Part shown: piece by piece, positions 46,701 through 58,700 of the stretch
How positions within the stretch are numbered: position 1 is the first letter of the stretch
Layout: every line of letters starts with the position of its first letter
From: Luidia sarsii
Taxonomy: Eukaryota; Echinodermata; Asteroidea; Paxillosida; Luidiidae
Length of the DNA: 64,000 bases
Assembly: GCA_949987565.1 (NCBI GenBank)
Contig: OX465112.1
Location: 12,586,555 to 12,650,554 of the forward strand
Direction of reading: 5' to 3'
Notes under the pieces: generated by a model
Seen by the model: the letters and a program-made list of their open reading frames with translations, nothing else
What the model was told of the DNA's origin: nothing
The model's database searches: none
Translations under genes and position numbers: made by a program

Positions 46701-49700
46701 GACAATTCATGGCGGTTTTAATTTCGAGTCTGTCTTCTTTTGTTTTCCTTCAAAGGTTGGGCTGTTGGTGCCTCTCTTCTGGAGCATTCAAGGTGAGTTG
46801 GCCGATGAGGGCGGCAGATCCCCCCGCTGCCGCACTCCTGCCACGCGGGAAAGAAACGATAATCCTCCCCACACGAGCGTCATTCCGTTGCCAGCAAAGT
46901 CTTAGCGCACATTGAATGAGTAACATCCTGGATAATGGGGGTTCCCCTCGAGGGATTGTCATACGTGATTCGAGGTGACACCATAATATACAAAAATCTC
47001 TTTTGTGAGTATATATAGCCATATATCTCCAAGGATCACACCCCGGCTTCCCATTCAGATGCAAACAACCAATTGTTGTAAACCTGGCTACAGCAGCTCA
47101 GGGATCACACAAAGTGGATGCAGCTTTTTCAATTCAAGTCAAACAAAGGAAAAAAATACTGGGAATTTTGGAACCTATTGAAAAAAATTGGCAGAGAAAG
47201 GTTGACTGGACCGAGATTTGAACCCTATATACACCTTTGGTTTTGCATACCAGCGCTCTTCCCATCTGAGCTATCCAGTTCTTAGATGGTGACCTCCCAA
47301 GTAGTCAACTTAAGGGGGGGGGGGCGTCAGTCAGAAGCAATTCAACCGCTTTCATTCAGATGCAAACAACCAATGTTTGTAGACCTGGCTACAGCAGCTC
47401 GGGGATCACACAATGTGGATGCAGCTTTTTCAATGTTAATTAAGTTTGCTTATTTTGTTTTGTATTCTGTTTAGGAAAAACCTGCAGCATTCAAAATGAA
47501 TGCATGCCAGTGGCCGATTGTCACCTTATTCCCTGGACCTGCAATGGTAGCGACTATGTAGCAGCCACCCCGGGTCCTACCGTGGACCCCTCTACACAGA
47601 GATGCTGTATTCACCTGGACACTTGTGGCGGGGAACTTGAGGTAAAGGACGGGCTGGGTTGGGGTTGGTTTGGGGTCGGGAGGTGGTTGGAATGGGGTTG
47701 GAAGGGGGTTTGTAGGGGTTTGGGCGGGGTTGGGTTTGTGATGGTGTTAGGAAGGCGGTTGGGAGGGGATGGGGTTGGGATTGGGATGGGGTTGGGATGG
47801 GGTTGTTTGGGGTCGGGAGAGGGTTTGGAGGGGGTTGGGTTGGGGTTGGGAGCGGGTTGGGATGGGGTTGGGATGGGGTTGGGTTGGGGTTGGGAGGGGG
47901 TTGGGAGGGGTTGGGTTGGGGTTGGGAGGGGGATGGTAGGGTTATGGGAGGGGGTTAGGAAGAGGTTGGGAGGAGTTTGATAGGAGTGTGATGGATTGGG
48001 ATGGGTTAGGGATTGGGTAGGGATTGGGTTTTTAGGGCGTGGGATGGGATTGGAGGAGAGTTGGGAGGGAGTTGGCCAGAAGTTGAAGAATCGCCTGACC
48101 CTCGCCTTACCTCTGACATCCCGCACTCAGGTGGCAGGATGGATCAATGTGCGCAACACGACCGTGACTGTGGATGGCTCCGTGTACCAAGCTGAGTGGC
48201 TGGATACATTTATCACCACGGGCAATGCCACCGAGCCTGCAATCATCAAGGTAAGTGCGTGGGTCCCAAGTGAGTGCTAGCACCTTCGACGACTGTACCA
48301 CTGACCGACGACTGTACCACTGACCTAAACAGATGCAGCATCGCTTGGCTCTAATCGTGATCATTTATTGGGGTTCTCGAACCGTCCCCTGTCCAGTCCG
48401 CCTACGTGGGCTCCTGGAATACGCTCAGAGATGGCGTCGTCAGCTACCCGTCCCAGATGTTCGTGGCCGAGCCGAGCAATAGCTGCACCGTGGACGGGGT
48501 GGCCATGTTTCCCGAGTGGTACCAGGTCACCGCCAACGTCCTCACCTCGGTCAGCGACGACAGTGAGTATCCAGACACCCTGCTGGAAAGGGACCCCACG
48601 TGGTCCCGGTGTCACGGTGTCACCTATCCACCGTGCTCGGATATCCGTAGTGCGACTGAACGCCCCGAACGTATAATGTGCAGTAATGCCCCGTACAATC
48701 ATGCTCGCTTCATAGGGCCGTGCTGAGAGCCTACATCACGGAAAGGTCAAGAAAATTGCATACACGCGCATTCTTTTTTTGCAAAACGCAGTATACCGTA
48801 GCATTCAAAAGCAAAGCCAAAAGACCTTCCCATTTTCAGGCCGTGTACTTTCAGATGGATGAAAGACAGAACGACAAAGCCGGAGCCTGAGCCTAAGCCT
48901 AAGCCGGGTTTTTGAACAAAATAAAAAGGGCTTTGGAAAGTTAGGGGGTAATCAGAACAACTCGGGTCTGATTGGGGGTTTAGTCCCAGGGGGAGCCAAT
49001 CGAACGCGACTAATCGCGATTAACCGCGGTTGATTAATGGCAGAACTGATTAATCGATCAGCTCGATAATTTTCGCCTTCTCTTGTTGTTGTTCTTTCTT
49101 CGTTATGTGTTTGTAGCCCTGGACGTGGAGGCCTATCGGGATAAGGTTTAGTCCCAGCGGAAGCCAATCGAGCGTGACTAATCGCGATTAACCGCGGTTG
49201 ATTAATGGCAGAACTGATTAATCGATCAGCTCGATAATTTTCGCCTTCTCTTGTTGTTGTTCTTTCTTCATTCTGTGTTTGTAGCCCTGGACGAGGAGGC
49301 CTATCGGGATAAGGTTTAGTCCCAGCGGAAGCCAATCGAGCGCGACTAATCGCGATTAACTGCGGTCGATTAATGGCAGAACCGATTAATCGATCAGCTC
49401 GATAATTCCTGCCTTCTCTTGTTGTTGTTCTTTTTCATGCTGTGCTTGTAGCCCTGGACGTGGAGGCCTATCGGGATAAGGACTGTCTGTGCGATGCCGA
49501 TTGGGACTGCCTGGACACCGTCTGCCACGTGGCCACCACGGGCATGTCCAGCAATAAAGCCAATCTCTCCCAACCCAATATGGACATCCGTAAGTGTCCG
49601 CACATCGGGCGGAGACCGATTGTGGGGCAAGGTCGGTTGGTTGGTTCGGGTGGGCAACGAGGCATTAAGCTGTAACTCCCTCCACCCACTCCGGCCTTTC

Positions 49701-52700
49701 TCCAAGTCGGAGACGCCACAACCCCCCCCCCCCCGACCCAAACCCGAAGCATTGATAAATTAGACTGTATGGTTCGAGTTCGGGTGGTCTGTTATTCATA
49801 GGAGAGACCTGTTCCCAGAGCACACGAGTTGAAACAACATTGGTGGTGGTTCCAGCCAACCCTCTGGAAAATTCAAGTTTTTCATCTCCAAAAGTCAAAT
49901 CTTGATAAATCTTGCTCCGTTCAGTTCGAGGCCAGTTTGGTCAGCGTTCACCGTGCATGGCTTCATGGGCTACGCATGAGCTATGCACATAATCCACACG
50001 GCCTTTTAAAACCTACTATCAGTCATAAAGCTTTGTGAAATCCAGCCTTGGGATGGACTTCACAAAAAGCCTTACGATGCATAGTAACTGCAACTAGCGA
50101 TGGATAACCCATGAGTTGTGATTTGTGATTCGGTCGTTGGCATGCGATTGGTTGCGATGAGTTTAGTCGCGATGAGTTTAGTGAAATCGACCACTGGTCC
50201 CAAAGAGAAAAAAAACACCCAAATAACTTCTGGACGCTGAGAATCGAGCCCCAGATAAGACACGATGCTCAGAGACGTGCGTCAAATGGTACCGGCAGAG
50301 CCTCAGTCACACCCATGAAGCAAAAAGATTTTCTATAACGTCTAGTCCGACTACCTCGCCAATCTAATGCACGATAATGCTTTAAAGGTCTATACAACAT
50401 TGGTAAAGGTAAAAAGATTGCCACAGTTTGTGTGTTAAACCATTAAACATAAAAAGGATTCCTGCGAAGGTTTTAGCTCAAATATCAATCTAAGAAGTGA
50501 AAAAGGCAAAAAAAAATCACGGTTTTCGTACCGTTCTGTAGTATAAGAAATAGTCTATTATTCGTGAGTAATAAACTATTTGTCGATGTTTGAGTGAAGA
50601 TTTCTAGAGAAGTACAGCATCCCAGACCGTAAGATTTCAAAATGAGGATTCTATCATGATCATCTACAAACTGTGTAAATTAGAAGGAAATATGTGGACA
50701 TCGATGTTTTCCGATCTTCCCGATGTAGTATTGGGCCTTTAAGAAGCGTCGATAGCAGCTCACACTGGTCTATCCACGGTAACTCACGATTGAGGTGGAC
50801 TGTAAGGCCTTGTGAGATAGATGTGGGATGCCCCCTCTCCCCCCCTTCCTTACCCTGTAAGCTACCGAGTGACTTGAGATGACGTTGCCTCCTCGTTCCC
50901 TCGCTACTCCTCTCATCTGCAGAGGTCCTGGTGCAGGACTACTGCCAGTCCGTCCTCACCATCACCAACTACACGGCCTCCTCCTACTTCGCCTTGGGCT
51001 TCGCGCCCGCCGCGGCCGAGTTGGACTCCTTCAACTACAGCGCGAGCGTGGAGGGAGGCTGGGGGCCAGACCTGGATGACGACAACCCCTGGTTTGAGGT
51101 CAGTTAACCCCACCCCCACCCCCGACCCATCCCAGCCCGGCTTCTTCTCGACTTTTACTTTGACCCTAGGAAAAGGACTTGTCATCGCGAGAGCCGGACA
51201 AAATGAAAACACAATGGAATTGTGTTTGAAAGGGGGCAGTCTTCCCTTTATTGCACGGAACCCCACTGGGTGGAGTCGTGAAACTGTAAATAAATCAATA
51301 GGAAATGTAATGAGTAAACATAAATAAATAGCAAAGGAAAAACGTTGACTGGGCTAGGACAGTGGATCTCCGGATTGATATACACAGATTATATACAGTG
51401 TACATCATTAAACAATCAGACATGTCGATCGCAGTGTACTCGGTTACGGTTACTTCAAATAATGCCAGGGAGGCAACCGCGGGAAAAGGCTGGTTATGTA
51501 ATGGGTGGGGGTTGCCCTAATTACTGATTGGACAGGAAGGAGACGAACTATAACCCTATGTAAACACACACACGAAAGAGCGGATGGATTCTCAATAAAA
51601 GGGAGACCTTATCGGCGGCGATAATAGGACTCTTCTACAAGATTGTAAAATAGATATAACATGATGTTTGCGTCGAGGAGAATGTAATTCAATGAGGTTT
51701 GCACGCCGATCAAGGGCAAAACCTCATTGAATTAAGATTGCAAAAGCTTTTTCACTCTTACCACTCCCCCCCAAAAAAAAGATAATACAAATAATAAATC
51801 CACAAAACCATAATATCATCTGTGAATTAGCGCAGCATTTGCCACTATATGGACACTATGGCTCCGCCCGAATTAAGTGGCTACGGCTTGAAAGTGCATA
51901 CGAGGAGTCGTCAACAAGCGGCTGCAGTCGGGTCCCATGCACAGGCTGCGTGTGACATCTGCGTGTGACGTCGAGTTATCGCTCGGGTTCTTTTTCAGAA
52001 TCACACCTCTTCCCTAAAGATACCTTATACATGGTGTCACCGCCATGATTTTATTGGGCGAGGCCTTTCATGCTCAATCATAAATTGTCCCTCGTGCTCT
52101 CTGGATTGAATCACAACACTTTTCTTGACGATTCCAGAAACCGTTTCCAATTTCATAATCATGTATTATGTTTTGTTGGTGTGTGTGATGCTTTGATCTG
52201 GCAGATTCTTCTTGGGGAGGATACCATGGTATCAGGCATCGAGACGCAGGGCATGGTCACCAACCCCGAGCGTCGTGTGGACCAGTTCACGGTGGAATAT
52301 GAAGCGTCAGATGTTGGCGCCCAGACTGTCGGACCGGATAAGGTAAGAAGCCAGAGGATCTAGCGCCCTCTCTCATTCAGAGGGAAAATCCGCCACCCCC
52401 CCCCAAAAAAAAAAAAAAAAAAAACAGGCTACAATGTCCCTCGAGATATCATATACTTTCAGACCAGGGGCCAGTTTCATATCGCCGCTTAAGCGCCAAA
52501 ACAGGCTTAAGCACAAAAAGTCATGAGCCACAGAATCCCCTTGCCAACCCAAACTTCATTATTGTTTCATGCTAAGCAAAGAAGAGTGGAATACAAGTCA
52601 GAAGCAATGAACATCAAACCGCAGGGCAATTTGTAATCCTGCTTTACACAAGGAAGACTTTCTCTGCTTAGCGGATTTTCACGCTTAAGCGGCTCTATGA

Positions 52701-55700
52701 AATTGGACCCAGGGGGCACGTTTCGCTGAGCTCCCCGAGTGTGCGACCAATGCAATGCATTGCCATTTTCGTAGATGGAATTTAGTTCGCACGGTGTAAG
52801 TGCATGCACCAAGGGGACAGTTTGCGTTAACAACGTGTGGCGCATCTCTTTTGAGACGGAGTGTGGCTCTGAGGAGAGCCGGCGCGGCTCTTCTCAGAGC
52901 CACGCTCAACAGAGACGTGTTACGCGGTGACATGTCATCGCTAGCCTCCCACATGTCATTTTCTTTCATGACCCGCTGTTTTGTATCGCAACTGCTCCCC
53001 GCAAACGATCGCTGCACCGAGGAAGAAAAAAGTGCCAAGTGACATTGCCAATGTAGCCGAGACCGGGCCGGCGTATTTTTTTTCCCAGGATGGGAAAGGC
53101 CACCATTAACATAAACGCGCGCTATTGGTTGCATTTTATCCAGACATGGTGAATTATTCACGATAATTTTGCGCACCGACATCTTTAGTACATGCGTGTG
53201 GTGTAGTTATACGCTAGTTACATTGTGTAGGCCTACACACATGCATACTATACATAAGCCTATATACAATGTACAACATACATGTACCCAAATCAAGATT
53301 TGGGTGGGTAAGTGGAATGATTTCATGAATAATTCACCACGCGTTGACAGAATGCAACCAATATAATAGCGCGCCTTTGTGCTAATGATGGCGTTTCCCG
53401 TCCTGGGAAAAAAATACGCGGCCGGACCAGCATCAGCTCCCGCGGACTCAGTGACCGCCTAGATAAGGAGCACTGAAAAAGAGCGTGTATACACTGGGTC
53501 CCGTAGAACCCTACTGGCTGCTATCGATCTAAAAAACCCAAACAAACCAAAACCGAGTAGGATCTGCAAGCATATGACTCGAGAGTCCACCGCACAAAGC
53601 CACATATATTTTGGAAGTAGGCTTTTCAGGACGGCCAGAATTATTATTTTAATTTTTTTTTTCTGGTGTCGATAGTGAGACGAATTTTGTTTTTCCGCCG
53701 GCTAGAGTGACCTCAGAAGAAGTTTTAAGAAGTTCCAGTTGAATCTCTGAAGAGACTTTCCCACTTTTTTACTCCATCTTCGAGGCAGGTGCGTCTTGGA
53801 TTGAGACACCGAGCCCCGTAGTGAACTAATCCAATATTTGGGTGTTGTCAGTGACGATCTTAGAATCAGAAGCGACGGCACGAGGGCTATGCACTCCCCT
53901 TAACCTACCACCGTCCCCTCCCTCCATCACATCTTTGGCTGTTTTACCCCCCCCCCGATGACTGACCCTTCAGGTGTTCGTGGCCGGAGCCAGACTGGAC
54001 ACCAAGACCCTGAACAGTTTCCCGACCCCCGTCAAGGCTAACCGCATCAGGCTGCTGATCCAGAAGCCGTGCGATACCTACTACGTGGGGCTTCGCGTCG
54101 GCCTGATGGGATGCCCACGTACGTACGCCGAGCCAGCTCCAGTCCCGCCCCCCCCCCCTCACACGCTGTCTCTGTGCAGCATTCCATGACAAGTCCCTTG
54201 TGTGAAATCACATCACGTTCGTGTCTCTTAAATTTCCCCTCTTAAATCTCAGTCGGTCTTCTCTTTAATCCATCTGCCTTGAACACTCCGTGTCTAACCT
54301 AATCCTTTATCTCACTAATCCTACTTAATCCATTTCACATCCCTAGAGTCCTGCTTAATCTATTTCGCATCCCTAGAGTCCTGCTTAATCCATTGCGCAT
54401 CCCTAGAGTCCTACTTAATCCATTTCACATCCCTAGAGTCATGCTTAATCCATTTCGCATCCCTAGAGTCCTGCTTAATCCATTTCGAATTCCTAGAGTC
54501 CTGCTGAATCCATTTCGAATCCCTAGCGTCCTGCTTAATCCATTTCGCATCCCTAGAGTCCTGCTTAATCCATTTCGCATCCCTAGAGTCCTACTTAATC
54601 CATTTCACATCCCTAGAGTCATGCTTAATCCATTTCGAATCCCTATAGAGTCCTGCTTAATCCATTTCGAATCCATAGAGTCCTGCTTAATCCATTTCGA
54701 ATCCCTAGCGTCCTGCTTAATCCATTTCGAATTCCTAGAGTCCTGCTTAGTCCATTTCGAATCCCTAGAGTCCTGCTTAATCCATTTCGAATCCCTAGAA
54801 CCCTGCTAAATCCATATTGGAACCCCCTCGTCCTTTCTCACCTTTTCATGCACATCTAATTCCTCCACCAGATTGTTCAACAAGTGGCGAATGCACAGCC
54901 ATGGCCCATGGCGTATGCGAAACACAAAACTTCTGTTCTTACGATGGTAAGATTCGTCTCTGTCTCAGGTGTTGTCAGAAGCATTCACAGGGCTTCCACC
55001 GTCTCCTCCTCTCACCCTCCCTTTCTCCCACCCTCCCTTTTTCCCCCTCCCCCCTCCCACCCTCCCCTCTCCTACCCTCCCCTCCTCCCTCCTTCCCCTC
55101 TCCCACCCTCCCTTCCTCCCACCCTCCCCTCATCCCACCCTCCCCTCCTCCCTCCTTCCCCTCCTCCCCTCCTCCCTCCTTCCCCTCTCCCACCCTCCCC
55201 TCCTCTAACCCTCCCCTCCTCCCCTCCTCTCACCCTCCCCTCATCCCATCTCCCCCCTCTCCCACCCCCTCTCCCACCCTCCCCTCCTCCCACCCTCCCC
55301 TCCTCCCACCCTCCCCTCCTCCCACCCTCCCCTCCTCCCACCCTCCCCTCCTCCCACCCTCCCCTCCTCCCACCCTCCCCTCCTCCCACCCTCCCCTCTT
55401 CCCACGTTCCCCTCTCCTCCTCCCCTCGCCCACCTTCCCCCTTCCCGAAATCCACACTCAAAAAAGTCACACCTGGAGCTGTCTGCAGAACTTACAATTC
55501 TCCACTTGTCATCCAGTCGTTGTATGCAGGCTATGGACTCCCCTCCCCTTCCTGATCCTCCCTCGCTCGCACGGCGTTTTAGCCGTGGCGATCGACTCCG
55601 ATCCCTGCTTAAACCCCTGCATTTGTTCGTGTCACGAATGCAACATCTTGTAGTGCCCACCACCACGCTAGCGCCTACGACCGCCCCGCGGACGACCACC

Positions 55701-58700
55701 GGTATGCCAACCACCCCCAGGCAAACCACTGCCCAAGCCACGGCGACAGAGGCTACCACGCCCGGCGACAGCACGGGCACCACCCAGCCCAACACAGGGC
55801 CACTAACCACTAAGCCATCCACCGATACTATTTCCAACTCTCCAGTGCCCACCACCAGTGGCGCCCCGACCACCGCGTCTTCAGGCACCTCGGCTCGCCT
55901 GCAAACCGTCACCCCCCCTCAGACAGCCATTCAGGATAAAATTGCCGAATTCACCCAGCTAACTACAGCAGTGCGTTGGTTTGGTCCTCATTATTCTCCC
56001 CAATCTAACTATTGATTAAGATATCTTTGCATTCGTGTGTGTACGAGTGGTGGATGGCGAGTGTTCATAATGCCTGCTCAAGATTTTGCAACGCGATGGC
56101 CACAATCACAAAGACGTGCATTGGGTTGATAACAGATCCCGCGCATTGTGATTGGCCAACGCGTTTGCAAACTCTTGAGGGCGCACTATTGTGAATCGCC
56201 CGTATTGCTCACAGCTACGTTTGAGGCACATTGCCCAACGAAAAAAAAAATCCTGAAGTTTACTGAGGCCTTTTCGCGACACACAGCTTTTTCCCGGTGA
56301 ATCAAAAACCGCGTGGGTGATTTTGCTTTGCAATTTCATTTTCCCGGGGAGGCGCTCTTGGATATTCCGGTGCCGGGGGAAAGAAAAAGAAAGAGGAACG
56401 AGAAATATATGTCTGTTGTGAAACAGAGCATAGAGCTTTTCCGCTTCTGTTTGTAACAAGTCATAGAATAGCCCCATTCCTACTCCAAAACGCATGTACA
56501 TATTTTGTGCACAAAGCCTATGGGACTCGAGTGTGGTATTCAAAAATTCATAAAAAATATAAACAATGGTCCTTCGGTTCCAAACTTTAGATTTGGAATG
56601 TCTAGCACGATAGCTAACTACATACCAAATTTCGAGATGATCGGCCAATGCCTTATATGTGTTTTAAAATCACACATTTTGATGACGTCATGATTGCGTA
56701 ACGACATTTTGGCTCCGGAAGGTGTTTCTAAACCATGTCCCCAATAGATATCAAAGAAAAAATGAAAAAAATCTCGCTCCGTTGGCCAAATATGCTCATT
56801 TCAATGTGAAAATCTGAAAAGTTCATGACCTCATAAATATTCATGAGATGACGTCACGGTCAATCGATGGCAATTTTTGGATACACCTTTTCCCAACTTA
56901 GATACAGTGCAAAGTTGAAACCAAACGAACTTGCACTTTTGCTTTTAATGGATTTTGAAATTTGCCCCTTCAAAGCAAGGTCACGTGACACGTGATGACG
57001 TCATGATGACATCAAGGTGTTTAGGATCAATTTCAGCATGGGCTTTATGCATTTGCCACGTTTGAAAAAAATCCAAGTCTGTTCAATGACCAAAGTCGTG
57101 CTTACAAAACCCCTGTGCATTGTCTATGGGCTTTGGGGGAGAAGAAGAAGAAGACTAAGAAAAAGCCTAACAAAAGATATAGCTTTTCCGCTTCCCTGGA
57201 AGCAGCGGAAAAGCTAATTATTTGACTGATAATCGGCAGTTTGAAAAATCAGATACACTGTTTTTGAAAATCAGCGTGTCCCCACTGCGGCAGTTTACCG
57301 CCAAGACTGTGGCCATGAACAGGCCACTGGTGAAATCTCCTAGCAAAGCTCTGTAAGAAAAAAAAGAAGAAGGGTTGGCTCCTCAGCGCCGAAAGGTGAC
57401 GAAATCGCAGGGAATTTGTTTGTCTTCATTTTTTTTTTAGAAGGGCCCGACGTTTCGATCCTAGCGGGATCTTTCTTCTCAAAGGCTGGATTTTCTTTTT
57501 CACGGAAACACGAGAGAGCCAGCCGATTCTCGCGGTTCCAATGCACTCAGTGCCATCTCAGTGCACAGTTGGGGTGGCGTGTGGCGGGTCCTCCGTCAAC
57601 CACCCGCCACCCCTTTGGCTCAGTAGTACGGTAGCACACTAGCACGGTACGGGCTTCTGTGACCTCCCCGTGAAATTGAAATTGCCCAGGTAAGTGCTCC
57701 GCGGAAATACCCCGAGAAGCTCACGTTACACGAAAAGGCCTTCAGATCTGCGGTCAACGGCCCTTTTCCCATGAAATATGCAAATTAGACCTAGCGCATG
57801 CGCTTAACTAAATTGGTGGGCAAGCGGGCTGCCAACCAATGGACCTTTCCCATGAAATATGCAAATTAGACCTAGCGCATGCGCTTAACTAAATTGGTGG
57901 GCAAGCGGGCTGCCAACCAATGGACCTTTCCCATGAAATATGCAAATTAGACCTAGCGCGCGCGCTTAACTAAATTGGTGGGCAAGCGGGCTGCCAACCA
58001 ATTATAGTTTTCCACGGTCGTGCGCGCGTTCCTTCTCACTAACAGTTTGGCGTGCGGTCATTGGCTATTCAGCGTCTCCTGCGCGCGTATTTCGAAACCT
58101 GCACGCGACGCGCACTCGTTTGGCCACCAATTTAGTAAAGCGCATGCGCCAGCTCTTATTTGCATATTTCATGGGAAAGGTCCATTGCATGGAGCCGCTT
58201 CGGCTCAAAAATGTGCTCAAGCGCAAAAATTCAACAGCCACATGACCCCCCTTGCCAATAATACCCAAACTACACTGATGCTTCACGCTAACCAAACAGG
58301 AGTAGAATACAAGTCCCAAACAGAACCCGAAACTTGCTCGTAGAGAATTCGTCCGGCCTCGAACCGATGATAAGCATTCTCTTGGTGTGTTGGCGGGTTG
58401 GTGTGGGTTTTATTTTATCCTCGCAGGAGACGAATGATCTGACCAACGTCCTGACCGACCCGGGCACCGACGTCAGCCATGTGACTGTCACCGACGACTT
58501 CATTCTCATCGGCCTGGAGGTCATCCAGAACATTAGCCTGGACGCTAATAGCACCAAGGACCAGGAGCTTCAGACGAAGATCATCAACGGAGCGCGGCTG
58601 TTCTTCGAAATCGTCTCCGACTCCCCCTTGTTGGCGTCGCAAGAGAACGGCGGAGAACTGTTCGAGGTAGGCTCGACCCGCCCCCCCCCATCCGAAACCT

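Larger units (their letters stand above)
37798..46755 (+). other. Receptor intron 1 (9.0 kb) overview
   Basis: This long first intron holds several foldback elements, an imperfect CAT minisatellite, an inverted repeat with a minisatellite core, a perfect X-box-like palindrome (gttgccatagcaac, 39039-39052), and near-matches at 46060 and 46167. It also holds a CpG-rich promoter-like island near 43.7 kb followed by a candidate exon. Apart from that, no coding sequence was recognised. Confidence 0.6.
49590..50922 (+). other. Receptor intron 6 contents
   Basis: Holds a C12 run near 49723, a family C element (50052-50195) and a TTAA MITE (50382-50742). Nothing coding was recognised. Confidence 0.6.
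55971..58426 (+). other. Receptor intron 11 contents
   Basis: Holds a family A half copy (57439-57490), the 81-bp modules at 57760-58190, and otherwise unremarkable AT-rich sequence. ORFs up to 180 codons on the minus strand have no domain. Confidence 0.5.

Noticed and set aside
54393..54809. Repetitive 138-codon open frame
   Set aside because: A 30-bp minisatellite inside a receptor intron. It is open because 30 is divisible by three.
56106..56648. 180-codon open frame on the minus strand in receptor intron 11
   Set aside because: No domain or codon bias, and it lies opposite an intron of a well-supported gene.
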